Source: JASLDZ01 sp965199975
GTDB taxonomy: Bacteria > Pseudomonadota > Alphaproteobacteria > Caulobacterales > Caulobacteraceae
DNA length: 64,000 nt
Assembly: GCA_965199975.1 (NCBI GenBank)
Contig: OZ241340.1
Coordinates: forward strand, 310,001 to 374,000
Direction of reading: 5' to 3'
The notes under the pieces are model-generated. The model had not been told where the DNA came from and ran no database searches. It was given only the letters and a program-made list of their open reading frames with translations. Each line of letters begins with the position of its first letter. Position 1 is the first letter of the stretch. Shown one piece after another: positions 9,887-18,880 of the stretch. The translations under genes were made by a program, and so were the position numbers.

Positions 9887-12800
9887 CAGGGCAGGTCCTG
9901 CCCCGCGTCCGGGGGCGTCACGTTCAAGGCGCCCGGCGCGGGGATCGTCACGGGCGCGCGGCCGGCGCGCCGTAGGCTGGCGTTGAGCGCGGGCAGGTCG
10001 CGCGCCTTGAAGGTATCCCACCGCGCCTGCGCCCGGGCGAGGTCGGCGACCTGGGCGTCCACCACCTGCACCTGCGCGCCGGTGGGCGCGGCGTCCACGC
10101 CCTCGAGGTCGCTCTCCACCGCGGCCAGCGTCGCGGCCACGGTCTCGAACCGCGGCTGGTCGGGCGAGGGCGGCTGGCGCAGGCCGCTGGCGAGGGTGCG
10201 CGCCTGGTCCGGCAGGTCACCCGCGACGTCGGCCTTGGCGGTGGGCGCAGGGGCGGCGGCGGGCGTCGACGCGGCGGGCGCCAGCGCGTCCAGCCGAGTC
10301 TCCACCGCCTGCATCTCGCCGTAGCCGGTGCGTGCGCGCGCCAGCGCCGCCCCGATGCGATCCGAGAGGACGAAGGACGCCTGCAGCGCCTCGGGCGAGA
10401 CCTTGATCCGCGGGTCCTCGGTGAGGTGGAGCGGCGCGCGGTAGCTCCGGCCCCCAGCCGTCAGCGTCACCGTGTAGTCGCCGGGCGGCGCCAGCGGGCC
10501 GCGCGGCGCGATGGGCACGCCGCGGCCCCATACGGCCGCGATGGTGTAGTCGGCGCTGATGGTCGGCGGCCGCGCGGCGTGCAGGTCCCATACGAAACGG
10601 TGCACGCCGGGGGCGGCGGAGAGGGCCTGCGGCGGGTGGAGCCAGGCCTTGTCGAAATAGACCTCCGCGGCCGGCAGGGGCTCGGACGCGACGCTGGACC
10701 AGCGGCGTACGCGCCGGCCTTGCGCGTCGTCGATCTCCAGCGTCGCCGGGCCGGGCGCGGCCCCGGCGATCTCGTAGTCGATCACCGCGCCCGCGGGCGG
10801 GTTCTCGCCGAGTGCGGTCTCGGGCGGGGGCGGCGTGTCCCTGTTGGCGTCGGCGCGCACGCGCACTGCGGGCGAGGGCGTGAACAGCCGCGTGCGCGGG
10901 GCGGGCGAGGTGGCGCGCTGGCGCAGGGAGGCCAGGTCGTCGAACACCCAGATGGCCCGCCCCTGGGTGGCGGCCACCAGGTCGTTCCCATGCACCAGGA
11001 GGTCGCGCACCCAGGCGCTGGGCAGGTTCGCCTGCAGGGGCGCCCAGTGCGCCCCGTCGTCGAAGGAGGCGAACACGCCCACGTCGGTCCCGGCGTAGAG
11101 CAGGCCCGCCTGCACCGGGTCGGCGCGCACCACGCTGACGAGGTGGTCGCGCGGCAGGTCGGAGGTGATGTCGCGCCACGTGGCGCCGTAGTCGCGGGTG
11201 GCCATCACGTGCGGCTGGAAGTCGTCGATCCGCTGGCCGTCCACCGCCGCGTAGGCCACGCCATCCTGCAGCGCCGAGGCGTCGACCGTCTGCACCTTGG
11301 ACCAGTCGCGCACCGCCGGCGGCGTCAGGTTCGCCCAGTGTGCGCCGCCGTCGCGGGTGAGCTGGATCAGCCCGTCGTCGGTCCCCACCCACAGCTCGTC
11401 GGCGTGGCGGGGCGAGGGCTGCAGCGCCACGATCGTGCCGTAGCCGCACGCGCGCGCGTCGGCGATGGCCACGTCGCCGCCGCAGCGCTGGGCGCCCTCG
11501 CGCTTGCCGGTCAGGTCGCCGCTGATGGTCGACCAGGTGCGCCCCTGGTCGGTGGAGCGGAACACCAGCTGCGCGCCCAGGTAGATCGCCGGCGCCCCCA
11601 CGTGAGACACCGCCAGCGGCGTCACCCAGTTGTAGCGGTAGCGCACCTGCGTCGGACGCTGGCCGTAGCTCGAGATCGGCCAGGGGGAGATGTTCGCCAC
11701 CTGCCCCGTGCGCGCGTCCCACTTGCTGACGCGCCCGCCCAGGCCCGAGCCGTAGACGATGTCGGGATCGACCGGATCGGGGATGTCGTAGTCGCGCTCG
11801 TCGCCGCCCACCGGCGTCCAGTCGCGCAGGCTGATGGCGCCGTAGTCGCTGCGCGAGGCGATGCCGACGGTGCCGCTGTCCTGCTGGCCGGAGTAGATGC
11901 GGTAGGGGAAGCGGTCGTCGGCGGCGAGGTGATAGAACTGGCCGGTGGGCTGGTTGTACCAGTCGCTCCACGTCTTGCCGCCGTTCACGCTGACGATGGC
12001 GCCCTGGTCGCTGCCCGCGGCCATGTGGTCGGGGTGCAGCGGGTTGATCCAGACGAAGTGGTAGTCGTCTCCCCCCGGCGAGCCGCGCACGATCTCGCAG
12101 GCGCGCCCGCCTTCGCGGCAGCGACGGATGGATTGGCCCACCAGGTAGACGGTGTCCGGATCGTTCGGGGCTACGGTCACCCGGCTGGCGTAGTAGCCCG
12201 AAGCCGCTTCGTCGGAATTGGCGCGCAGCCAGTGGGCGCCGCCGTCATCGGAGCGGTAGAGGCCCCCCGCATGGGCTGAGTCCACCTCGGCGTACACCCG
12301 CAGGCCCCGGGACGTCCGCGCCGTGGCCAGGCTGATGCGGCCGAGCGCGCCCGTGGGCCAGCCGCCGCCGGTGATCCGCGTCCAGGTGAGGCCCCCGTCG
12401 GACGAGCGATAGACGCCGCTGCCTTCGCCGCTGATCGGGGTGAAATAGCTCTGCCAGGGGTACTGGTGCGCCTCCCAGGCGGCGGCGAAGACCGTCTTGG
12501 AATCGGCGGGGTCGCTGGCGAGGTCGGCCACGCCCGTCCAGGGCCCGAGCTTCAGCGTCTGCGCCCAGCTCTTGCCGCCGTCGGTGGTGCGGTAGACGCC
12601 GCGGTCGGGGCTGGGGCCGAAGAAGTGGCCCTGCGCGCCCACCAGCACGGTGTTCGCGTTGCGCGGATCCACCACGATCCGGCCGATGTAGCGGGTGGCC
12701 TGCAGCCCGGCGGACGCCCACGTCGCGCCGCCGTCGGTCGACCTGTAGACGCCCAGCCCCGCCTGCACGTCGTAGCGCGGCGTGGCCTGACCGGTGCCGA

Positions 12801-13089
12801 TGTAGAGCGTGCGCGGGTCCGAAGGCGCAACGGCCAGGGCGCCGACGGCGCTGGCCGGGCCGTGGTCGAACAAGGGCGCCCAGGTGCGGCCGGCGTCGCG
12901 CGTGCGCCACAGCCCGCCGCCCGCGCCTCCGAAGTAGACCGTGTCCGGCTCGGAAGGCACGCCCTCCACCATCGTGGCCCAGCCGGCGCGAAAGGGACCC
13001 ACCAGGCGCCAGTGCGGCGCTGCGGCGGGCACGGGCGCGGATGCAGGCGCCGCGGCGAGCGCCAGGGCGGCGATGGCGACGAGACTCAT
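9886..13089 (-). CDS. Secreted sortilin/VPS10-like BNR-repeat beta-propeller protein (paralog 3)
   Basis: The protein is 1067 aa from the ATG at 13089 (MSLVAIAALALAAAPAS), giving a short signal peptide of about 20 residues. The propeller starts with 'WRLVGPFRAGWATMVEGVP' and has Asp boxes including STDGGATW, TTDGGKSW, SSDGGLTW, STDQGRTW and TRDGGAHW. 'NQPTGQFYHLAADDRFPYR' is nearly identical to the same stretch in paralog 4. There is a Cys pair in 'RRCREGGRACEIV' and another in 'QRCGGDVAIADARACGYG', which could form disulfides in the periplasm; these are not present in paralog 2. It begins within the stop of the upstream paralog (ATGA) and ends in the start of the next (TGATG), so three paralogs form one coupled translation unit. 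Function unknown. Confidence 0.92.
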   Translation of the reverse strand: MSLVAIAALALAAAPASAPVPAAAPHWRLVGPFRAGWATMVEGVPSEPDTVYFGGAGGGLWRTRDAGRTWAPLFDHGPASAVGALAVAPSDPRTLYIGTGQATPRYDVQAGLGVYRSTDGGATWASAGLQATRYIGRIVVDPRNANTVLVGAQGHFFGPSPDRGVYRTTDGGKSWAQTLKLGPWTGVADLASDPADSKTVFAAAWEAHQYPWQSYFTPISGEGSGVYRSSDGGLTWTRITGGGWPTGALGRISLATARTSRGLRVYAEVDSAHAGGLYRSDDGGAHWLRANSDEAASGYYASRVTVAPNDPDTVYLVGQSIRRCREGGRACEIVRGSPGGDDYHFVWINPLHPDHMAAGSDQGAIVSVNGGKTWSDWYNQPTGQFYHLAADDRFPYRIYSGQQDSGTVGIASRSDYGAISLRDWTPVGGDERDYDIPDPVDPDIVYGSGLGGRVSKWDARTGQVANISPWPISSYGQRPTQVRYRYNWVTPLAVSHVGAPAIYLGAQLVFRSTDQGRTWSTISGDLTGKREGAQRCGGDVAIADARACGYGTIVALQPSPRHADELWVGTDDGLIQLTRDGGAHWANLTPPAVRDWSKVQTVDASALQDGVAYAAVDGQRIDDFQPHVMATRDYGATWRDITSDLPRDHLVSVVRADPVQAGLLYAGTDVGVFASFDDGAHWAPLQANLPSAWVRDLLVHGNDLVAATQGRAIWVFDDLASLRQRATSPAPRTRLFTPSPAVRVRADANRDTPPPPETALGENPPAGAVIDYEIAGAAPGPATLEIDDAQGRRVRRWSSVASEPLPAAEVYFDKAWLHPPQALSAAPGVHRFVWDLHAARPPTISADYTIAAVWGRGVPIAPRGPLAPPGDYTVTLTAGGRSYRAPLHLTEDPRIKVSPEALQASFVLSDRIGAALARARTGYGEMQAVETRLDALAPAASTPAAAPAPTAKADVAGDLPDQARTLASGLRQPPSPDQPRFETVAATLAAVESDLEGVDAAPTGAQVQVVDAQVADLARAQARWDTFKARDLPALNASLRRAGRAPVTIPAPGALNVTPPDAGQDLP

Positions 13090-16000
13090 CCGGCGGCTCC
13101 CGGCGCCCGCGGGCCCAGCGCCGCGTCGATCTCGCCCTTCAGCGCCGCCCACCGCGCCAGCGTCGCGTTCAAGGGCGCGGCCGCCTTGGCGTAGCCGGTC
13201 ACCGCGTCGGGGCTCGGGTCCGCATCGGCGCCGTCGACGGCGACCTCAAGCTTGTCGAGGGTGGCGCTGAGGTTGTTGAGCCCGTCCAGAGCCCCGGGCG
13301 GAGCCGGAACGGAGTTGCGTGGATCGTCGGCCGGCAGGTCGGCCACGACCTGCAGTCGCGTGGCGAGCGCGCCAAGCCGCGCGCGGAGGGAAGGGGCGGC
13401 GCCGGCCTGCGCCTCGGTGAGGGCGCGGCGGGCCTCCTTCGCCTGGGTCAGCGCGGCGAGCGCCCGTGCGCGATCCGCCTCGATCCGCTGCGCCAGGGCG
13501 AACTGGCGGACGTAGGCGGCGGGCGCCAGCTTGACGCGCGGATCGGCGACCAGGGCCAGCGGCTGGCGGTACGTGCGCCCATCCACCGTCAGCGCCACGC
13601 TATAGCGGCCCGGCGGCGCCCACACGCCGAGCGCGCCTGCGTGCTCGCCGCCCCCCAGGCCGACGGGCGCGGCGTAGTGCAGGTCCCACACGAAGCGGTG
13701 CGCGCCCGGGGTGGCCAGCAGGGGCGCGGGCGTGACGATCCACTCCGGCGCGGCGTCGATCTTGGCCAGGTCCGGCGGCGGCGCCCGTTCGGCGCTGGAG
13801 ACGCTGCGCACCACGCCGCCCTGCGCGTCGAGGATGGTCAGCGTCACCGGCTGGGAGGGCGCGCCCGCCAGCACGTAATCGAGGTAGGCGCCGTCCGGCG
13901 GATTGGGCGCCTTGGGTTCGTCGGCCGGCATGGGCGTGCCGGTGAAGCCCGGGTTGCGCACGCGCACCGCGGTGGCGGGTGCGAACAGGCGCGTGCCGAG
14001 GCCCGGCTCGGCGGCCAGCGCGCGCAGGGGCGCCACGTCGTCCATGATGTAGAAGCCGCGCCCGTGGGTGGCGATCACCAGGTCGTCGCCGTGCACTTCG
14101 ATGTCGCGCACCGAGGTGCGGGGCAGGCCCGCCTGCAGCGGCCGCCAGTGCTCGCCGTCGTCCAGCGAGACGAAGGCGCCGCGCTCGGTCCCGGCGTACA
14201 GCAGGCCTTCGCGTACGGGGTCCTCGCGCACGACGTTGACGCTGTCGGGGCCGCCGCCCAGCGCCAGCCCGCGGTCGATCCGCGTCCAGCTGCGGCCGCC
14301 GTCGCGGGTGCGGTAGGCGTAGGGAGCGGGGTCGTCGAGCCGGTGGCGGTCCACCGCCAGATAGGCGTGCAGGGGGTCGTGGGGCGAGGCCTCCACCGTG
14401 CCGATCTTCGACCAGGCGGGCAGCCCCGCCGGTGTCACGTCCGCCCAATGAGCGCTGTCGTCGGTCGTGCGCCAGACCTTGCCGTCATCTGTGCCGGCCC
14501 AGATCAGCCCGTCGGCCACGGGCGACGGCGCGATGCTGTAGACCACCCCGCGCCGCGGGCCGACCACGTTGACGTCGGCCACGGTGGGCGCGTCCAGCGT
14601 GGCGGGCACGGCCGGGTCGGGCCGGGTGAGATCGGGGCTGATGGGCGTCCACCGTTCGCCGCCGTCCTTGGTGCGGAAGATGCGCTGGTTGCCGAAGTAG
14701 AGCGCATGGTCGCGGGGCCCGAACACCAGCGGCAGGGTCCACGTGCCGCGGTAGTGCTCCGGGAAGGCCAGGGTGGGATCGACGCTGCGGACCTGCCCGC
14801 TCTTCAGGTCCAGCTTGTCGACGCGGCCGCCGAACACCGTGTCGGGGTCGTGCGGCGCAGGGGCGATGTTGTCGCTCTCCCCGCCCGCGGCCACCTCGTG
14901 AAAGTCGGGCATGGCGATGCCGTCGGCCGACCCCGTGCGGCTGGGCACGGCCGCCGCGCCCGAATCCTGCTGCGCGCCGTAGACGCGGTAGGGGAAGCGG
15001 TCGTCGGTGACCACGTGATAGAACTGGCCGGTGGGCTGGTTGAACCAGCTCGACCACGTCTCGCCGCCGTTCAACGTCACCAGCGCACCCTGGTCGACGC
15101 CCAGGATGCGGCGGTCCGGGTCCTTGGGGTCGATCCACAGGCTATGGAAGTCGTCGCCGGTCGGATCGCCCTTGAGCGGCATGAAGGTGGCGCCGCCGTC
15201 GCGCGAGCGCAGCACGATCGTGTCGCACACCCACACCTCGTCGGCGTTCTTCGGGTTGGCGGCGAGCTCGCCGAAATACCAGCCGCGCTGCCAGATGCGC
15301 GTGTCGCCGCTCATCTTGCGCCAGCTCGCCCCGTCGTCGTCGGAGCGGTAGAGCCCGCCCGCCTTGGCGTCGATCAGCGCGTAGACCCGGTGCGGTGCGG
15401 CGGGCGAAACGGCCAGGCCGATGCGCCCGGGCGCGTCGGGCAGGCCGCGGCCGGTGATCGGCGCCCAGGTGCGCCCCCCGTCGGTCGACTTGTAGAGCCC
15501 GCCGCCCGGCCCGTTGGACGGCGGGTAGACGTTCCACGGCGGTCGCCGCGTCTGCCACAGGGCGGCGTAGACGGTGTCGGGATCGCCCGGCTTGTAGGCG
15601 AGGTCGATCGCCCCGGTGTCGGCGTCCTTGAACAGGGTGCGTGTCCAGGTGGCGCCCCCGTCGGTGGAGCGGAACACGCCGCGCTGGGCGTTGGGGCCGT
15701 AGGGGCGCCCCAGCGCGGCCACCAGCAGCACCTTGGGGTCGCGCGGGTCGACCAGGATGCGGCCGATCTGCTGGGTGTCGGCCAGGCCGATCGGGGTCCA
15801 GTGCGCGCCGCCGTCGGTGGAGCGGAACATGCCCACACCCTGGGCGATGTCTGAGCGCATGTCGGCCTCGCCCGTGCCCACGTAGATCGTGGACGGCGCC
15901 GAGGGGGCGACGGCCAGAGCGCCGACGGAGCCGACGGGAGCGGAGTCGAAGATGGGGCTCCACGTGCGGCCGGCGTCGTTGGTCTCCCACACGCCGCCGT

Positions 16001-16292
16001 TCACCGCGCCGAAGTAGAAGCGCAAGCGGTCATCGGGCGCGCCCGCCACCGCCAGCACGCGGCCGCCGCGGAACGGGCCGATCGAGCGCCAGCGCAGGGG
16101 TGCGAACGCGCTGGCCTGCGCGCCCTGCGCCGCAGCCTCGACCGTGAGCCGTGCGCCCTGGGCCCCGCCCTTGGGCGCCGCGCTTCCCGCGGGCTCGGTC
16201 GCAGAGGTGCGGTCCGGGCTCTGCGACTGCGCCGCGCCGTGCGTCGCGATGACCATTCCTGCGCCCGCGACGCCGGCGACCCACGCACGCAT
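13086..16292 (-). CDS. Secreted sortilin/VPS10-like BNR-repeat beta-propeller protein (paralog 4, promoter-proximal)
   Basis: The protein is 1068 aa. The ATG at 16292 is preferred because it is preceded by GGAG with a 7-nt spacer and opens a signal peptide (MRAWVAGVAGAGMVIATHG). An in-frame extension to 16421 adds only arginine-rich residues. The propeller opens with 'WRSIGPFRGGRVLAVAGAP' and contains Asp boxes STDGGAHW, STDGGATW, STDGGRTW, SDDDGASW, TKDGGERW and TRDGGRSW. A C-terminal alanine/arginine-rich helical region from about residue 890 resembles a coiled coil. It is the first gene of the minus-strand array and is divergent from ribD, with 192 bp between the starts, where the promoter of the array should lie. 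Confidence 0.92.
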   Translation of the reverse strand: MRAWVAGVAGAGMVIATHGAAQSQSPDRTSATEPAGSAAPKGGAQGARLTVEAAAQGAQASAFAPLRWRSIGPFRGGRVLAVAGAPDDRLRFYFGAVNGGVWETNDAGRTWSPIFDSAPVGSVGALAVAPSAPSTIYVGTGEADMRSDIAQGVGMFRSTDGGAHWTPIGLADTQQIGRILVDPRDPKVLLVAALGRPYGPNAQRGVFRSTDGGATWTRTLFKDADTGAIDLAYKPGDPDTVYAALWQTRRPPWNVYPPSNGPGGGLYKSTDGGRTWAPITGRGLPDAPGRIGLAVSPAAPHRVYALIDAKAGGLYRSDDDGASWRKMSGDTRIWQRGWYFGELAANPKNADEVWVCDTIVLRSRDGGATFMPLKGDPTGDDFHSLWIDPKDPDRRILGVDQGALVTLNGGETWSSWFNQPTGQFYHVVTDDRFPYRVYGAQQDSGAAAVPSRTGSADGIAMPDFHEVAAGGESDNIAPAPHDPDTVFGGRVDKLDLKSGQVRSVDPTLAFPEHYRGTWTLPLVFGPRDHALYFGNQRIFRTKDGGERWTPISPDLTRPDPAVPATLDAPTVADVNVVGPRRGVVYSIAPSPVADGLIWAGTDDGKVWRTTDDSAHWADVTPAGLPAWSKIGTVEASPHDPLHAYLAVDRHRLDDPAPYAYRTRDGGRSWTRIDRGLALGGGPDSVNVVREDPVREGLLYAGTERGAFVSLDDGEHWRPLQAGLPRTSVRDIEVHGDDLVIATHGRGFYIMDDVAPLRALAAEPGLGTRLFAPATAVRVRNPGFTGTPMPADEPKAPNPPDGAYLDYVLAGAPSQPVTLTILDAQGGVVRSVSSAERAPPPDLAKIDAAPEWIVTPAPLLATPGAHRFVWDLHYAAPVGLGGGEHAGALGVWAPPGRYSVALTVDGRTYRQPLALVADPRVKLAPAAYVRQFALAQRIEADRARALAALTQAKEARRALTEAQAGAAPSLRARLGALATRLQVVADLPADDPRNSVPAPPGALDGLNNLSATLDKLEVAVDGADADPSPDAVTGYAKAAAPLNATLARWAALKGEIDAALGPRAPGAAG

Positions 16293-16484
16293 GCACGCAC
16301 TCCATGCCCTCGAACGGCGCCGTGCATGCAGCCTGGACACGGGCGTGTCGAGTCGATGACGGATGCAGCGCTCTCTGCGCCCCGGGCGAGGGTGGCGCGG
16401 GACTCGGCGGGTGCGCGCCATCCGAAGTCGCCCGACGTCGGGCCGTCTGGAATCGGCATGCGGCAGCGCTCATCTACGCGGGCG

Positions 16485-17471
16485 ATGGCGCTCACAGACG
16501 CGATACCCGCCGGGCGGCTCGCCGTCGCCTTCGCCGCGGCGCTGGACGCCGCACGCGCCTACGTCGGGGCGACGGCTCCCAATCCGCCCGTCGGGTGCGT
16601 GCTGCTGGATCGCGACGGCGCGGTGCTCGCCAGCGCCGGTCACGCAAGGGTGGGGACGCCGCACGCCGAGGCCGCCGCCCTGGCCATCTGCCGCGAGGCC
16701 GGGACGACGGCGCGGATCCACACCGCGCTGGTCACGCTGGAGCCTTGCAGCCACACCGGGCGCACAGGGCCCTGCGCCGACGCGCTCCTGGCCACTCCCG
16801 TGCGCGATGTGCGGATCGGCGCCCTGGACCCGCATCCGCGGGCGCCGGGCGCCGGCGCCGCGCGCCTGCGCGCCGGCGGCGTGGCGGTGCACGAGATCGC
16901 CACGCTCGACGATCCCGCCGCCCCCGCGCTGTCGCGCGCTGCGGCCAGGCTGGTCGCGCCCTTCGCCAGGCTTGCCCGCACGGGCCGCCCCTGGGTGGTG
17001 GTCAAGACCGCGCTGGACGCCTCAGGCTCCATGATCCCGCCGCCCGGAGCCAGGACCTTCACCTCCGACGCCTCCCTCGACCATGCGCATCGGCTGCGGC
17101 GCGAGGCGGATGCGATCATCACCGGCTCGGGCTGCGTGCTGGCCGACGATCCCGCCTTCACCGTGCGTCGCGTTCCCGACCATCCCGGCAAGCGCCGCCT
17201 CCTGGCGATCATGGATCGCCGCGGGCGCACGCCGCCTGCCTATCTCCGGGAGGCGGCCGCGCGGGGGCTGGATGCGCGCCTGTACGACGACCTGGACGCG
17301 ATGCTCGATGCACTGGGCGCGGCCGGCGCGCTCAGCGCCCTGGTGGAGGCCGGCCCCACGCTGCGGGGCGCCCTCATCGCCCGCGGGCTATGGGACGAAG
17401 AGGTGGTCTTCCGCCGCGCCGCCCGGCCCGGCGCCGCCGACCACGTCGAAACCCGGCTGTGCGCCCCATGA
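16485..17471 (+). CDS. ribD: Riboflavin biosynthesis deaminase-reductase RibD
   Basis: The protein is 328 aa from the ATG at 16485 (MALTDAIPAGRLA). The N-terminal half is a zinc cytidine-deaminase fold: 'APNPPVGCVLLD', 'TPHAEAAAL' with the His and the proton-shuttling Glu, and 'PCSHTGRTGPCADAL' with the two zinc Cys. The C-terminal half is a RibD reductase: 'RPWVVVKTALDASGS', 'EADAIITGSGCVLADDPAF' and 'LVEAGPTLRGALI'. It deaminates the pyrimidine released by GTP cyclohydrolase II and reduces the ribose. The usual substrate loop 'SLDG' reads 'ALDASGSMI', so this is not a textbook RibD, and at 328 residues it is somewhat short (about 360 is usual). ribA follows after 70 bp. No FMN riboswitch was seen upstream, and ribE and ribH are absent nearby. 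Confidence 0.88.
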   Translation: MALTDAIPAGRLAVAFAAALDAARAYVGATAPNPPVGCVLLDRDGAVLASAGHARVGTPHAEAAALAICREAGTTARIHTALVTLEPCSHTGRTGPCADALLATPVRDVRIGALDPHPRAPGAGAARLRAGGVAVHEIATLDDPAAPALSRAAARLVAPFARLARTGRPWVVVKTALDASGSMIPPPGARTFTSDASLDHAHRLRREADAIITGSGCVLADDPAFTVRRVPDHPGKRRLLAIMDRRGRTPPAYLREAAARGLDARLYDDLDAMLDALGAAGALSALVEAGPTLRGALIARGLWDEEVVFRRAARPGAADHVETRLCAP

Positions 17472-17541
17472 CGGCCGGAATGCTGCGTCATCCACTCCGC
17501 GCGCGCCTTCGCCGCCGACCCGCGCAGGCCCGAGACCCGTT

Positions 17542-18192
17542 ATGCCCCTGAGCGATCCCGCACCGGCCCGTGTCGAGGAGGTGGCGCACGCGCCGCTGCC
17601 CTCGCGCTACGCCGAGGGGCTGAGCGCCCACGCCTTCCGCGACCTGGCCGATGGCCTGGAGCATCTGGCGCTGGTGAAGGGCGCGCCGGGTCGGGGCGCG
17701 CTGGTGCGCCTGCATTCCGAGTGCCTGACGGGCGACGCGCTCGGCTCGCTGCGGTGCGACTGCGGCGAGCAGCTGCACGCCGCCTTGCACCGCATGGGGC
17801 AGGCCGAGGCGGGCGTGCTGATATACCTGCGCGGTCACGAGGGGCGCGGCATCGGCCTGGCCAACAAGATCGCCGCCTACGCGCTCCAGGATCGCGGGCT
17901 CGACACCGCCGAGGCCAACACGGTGCTGGGCTATCCGACGGACGGCCGCGACTACGCCGTCGCCGCCGCGATCCTGCACGCGCTGGGCGTCGACGACGTC
18001 CGCCTCCTGACCAACAATCCGCTCAAGGGCCAGGCGCTGCGGGCGCACGGCCTGAGCGTGCTGGAGGAGCTGCCGCTGGCGCCGGCGCCCAATGCGTACA
18101 ATGCGCACTATCTCGCGACCAAGCGGGACAAGATGGGCCACCGGCTGCCCGGGGGCGAAGGCCAGGCCGCCTCGCCGTTCGCCGCGGCGTGA
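17542..18192 (+). CDS. ribA: GTP cyclohydrolase II RibA (stand-alone)
   Basis: The protein is 216 aa from the ATG at 17542. It matches the full GTP cyclohydrolase II domain: 'LVRLHSECLTGDALGSLRCD' with zinc ligands Cys61, Cys72 and Cys74, then 'YLRGHEGRGIGLANKI' carrying the catalytic region, and 'RLLTNNPLKGQALRAHGL' that contacts the guanine. It opens GTP to 2,5-diamino-6-ribosylamino-pyrimidinone 5'-phosphate, the first step of riboflavin (and deazaflavin) synthesis. There is no fused RibB (DHBP synthase) domain, unlike the usual RibBA of alphaproteobacteria. With ribD just upstream it makes a two-gene unit for the early pyrimidine steps only. It converges with the cytochrome b561 gene, 8 bp apart. 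Confidence 0.93.
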   Translation: MPLSDPAPARVEEVAHAPLPSRYAEGLSAHAFRDLADGLEHLALVKGAPGRGALVRLHSECLTGDALGSLRCDCGEQLHAALHRMGQAEAGVLIYLRGHEGRGIGLANKIAAYALQDRGLDTAEANTVLGYPTDGRDYAVAAAILHALGVDDVRLLTNNPLKGQALRAHGLSVLEELPLAPAPNAYNAHYLATKRDKMGHRLPGGEGQAASPFAAA

Positions 18193-18200
18193 GGCGCGCC

Positions 18201-18803
18201 TCAGCCGGCGCCGCTGCGCCCGGGCGACATGCGCTGCAGCTCGGGCTCGCGGTCGAGCCACTGATGCTTGAGCGCCGCGCCTACGTGCAGCACGAACAGG
18301 GCGTACAACGCGTACGCGAGCCAGGTATGCACGGCGAACCAGAAGTCGTGGGCGTGCTCCTTGGCGGCCGGCGCCAGGTTGGACAGGGCGCCCAGGTGCG
18401 GAAACGGCACGAGCCAGAACAGCTTCAAGGGATGGCCCGCCGCCCCCTTCCAGGCCGAGTCGTGCAGCCAGCCGGAGAAGGGCAGCGCCAGGATCACCAC
18501 GTACAGCACGGCGTGCGCGAGATGGGCGGCGCGCCGCTCGAGCTTCGGATACGCCCGCGGCAACGGCGGCGGCGGATGGCCGGCCCGCCACAGCAGCCGC
18601 AGCAGCACCAGCCCGAATACGGTTATGCCCACCGATTTGTGCAGGTCGATCGCCGGCCGCACCCAGCCTTGCGGCCACTTGTCGGCGAACCACACCAGGA
18701 CGAGGTTGAGGGCGATCAACAGCGCCACGATCCAATGCAGCGCCATGGCCACGCCCGTGTAGCGCGGGCCGGCGTAGCCACGGCTTCGAGCGAGGGCGCG
18801 CAT
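18201..18803 (-). CDS. Cytochrome b561 family membrane protein
   Basis: The protein is 200 aa with four hydrophobic segments near residues 20-40, 55-72, 93-112 and 155-176. Histidines sit inside or next to the helices, as expected for two b-type haems: H23 in 'VAMALHWIVALL', H55 in 'DLHKSVGI', H97 in 'HLAHAVLY', and His in 'FAVHTWLAYAL' and 'VLHVGAALKHQW'. The prokaryotic family (CybB/YceJ type) passes electrons from quinol, in some cases to superoxide, at the inner membrane. The N-terminus 'RYTGVAMALHW' is the typical family start. No partner dehydrogenase or YceI-like protein is adjacent, so the electron acceptor is unknown. Confidence 0.9.
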   Translation of the reverse strand: MRALARSRGYAGPRYTGVAMALHWIVALLIALNLVLVWFADKWPQGWVRPAIDLHKSVGITVFGLVLLRLLWRAGHPPPPLPRAYPKLERRAAHLAHAVLYVVILALPFSGWLHDSAWKGAAGHPLKLFWLVPFPHLGALSNLAPAAKEHAHDFWFAVHTWLAYALYALFVLHVGAALKHQWLDREPELQRMSPGRSGAG

Positions 18804-18880
18804 GGTGGTGGGTCCTGGTCGGAGCGGGCTCTAGCCTCGCGGTCCGCGCCGGAACGCGGCGCCGCCGGACGGGCCGAACC

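Noticed and set aside
9887..10021. N-terminal extension of propeller paralog 2
   Set aside because: The extra 45 residues are Arg/Pro-rich and lie wholly within the end of paralog 3 in another frame; the signal peptide begins at 9886.
16293..16484. Possible FMN riboswitch ahead of ribD
   Set aside because: The 192-bp region has none of the conserved RFN sequence blocks that I could recognise.
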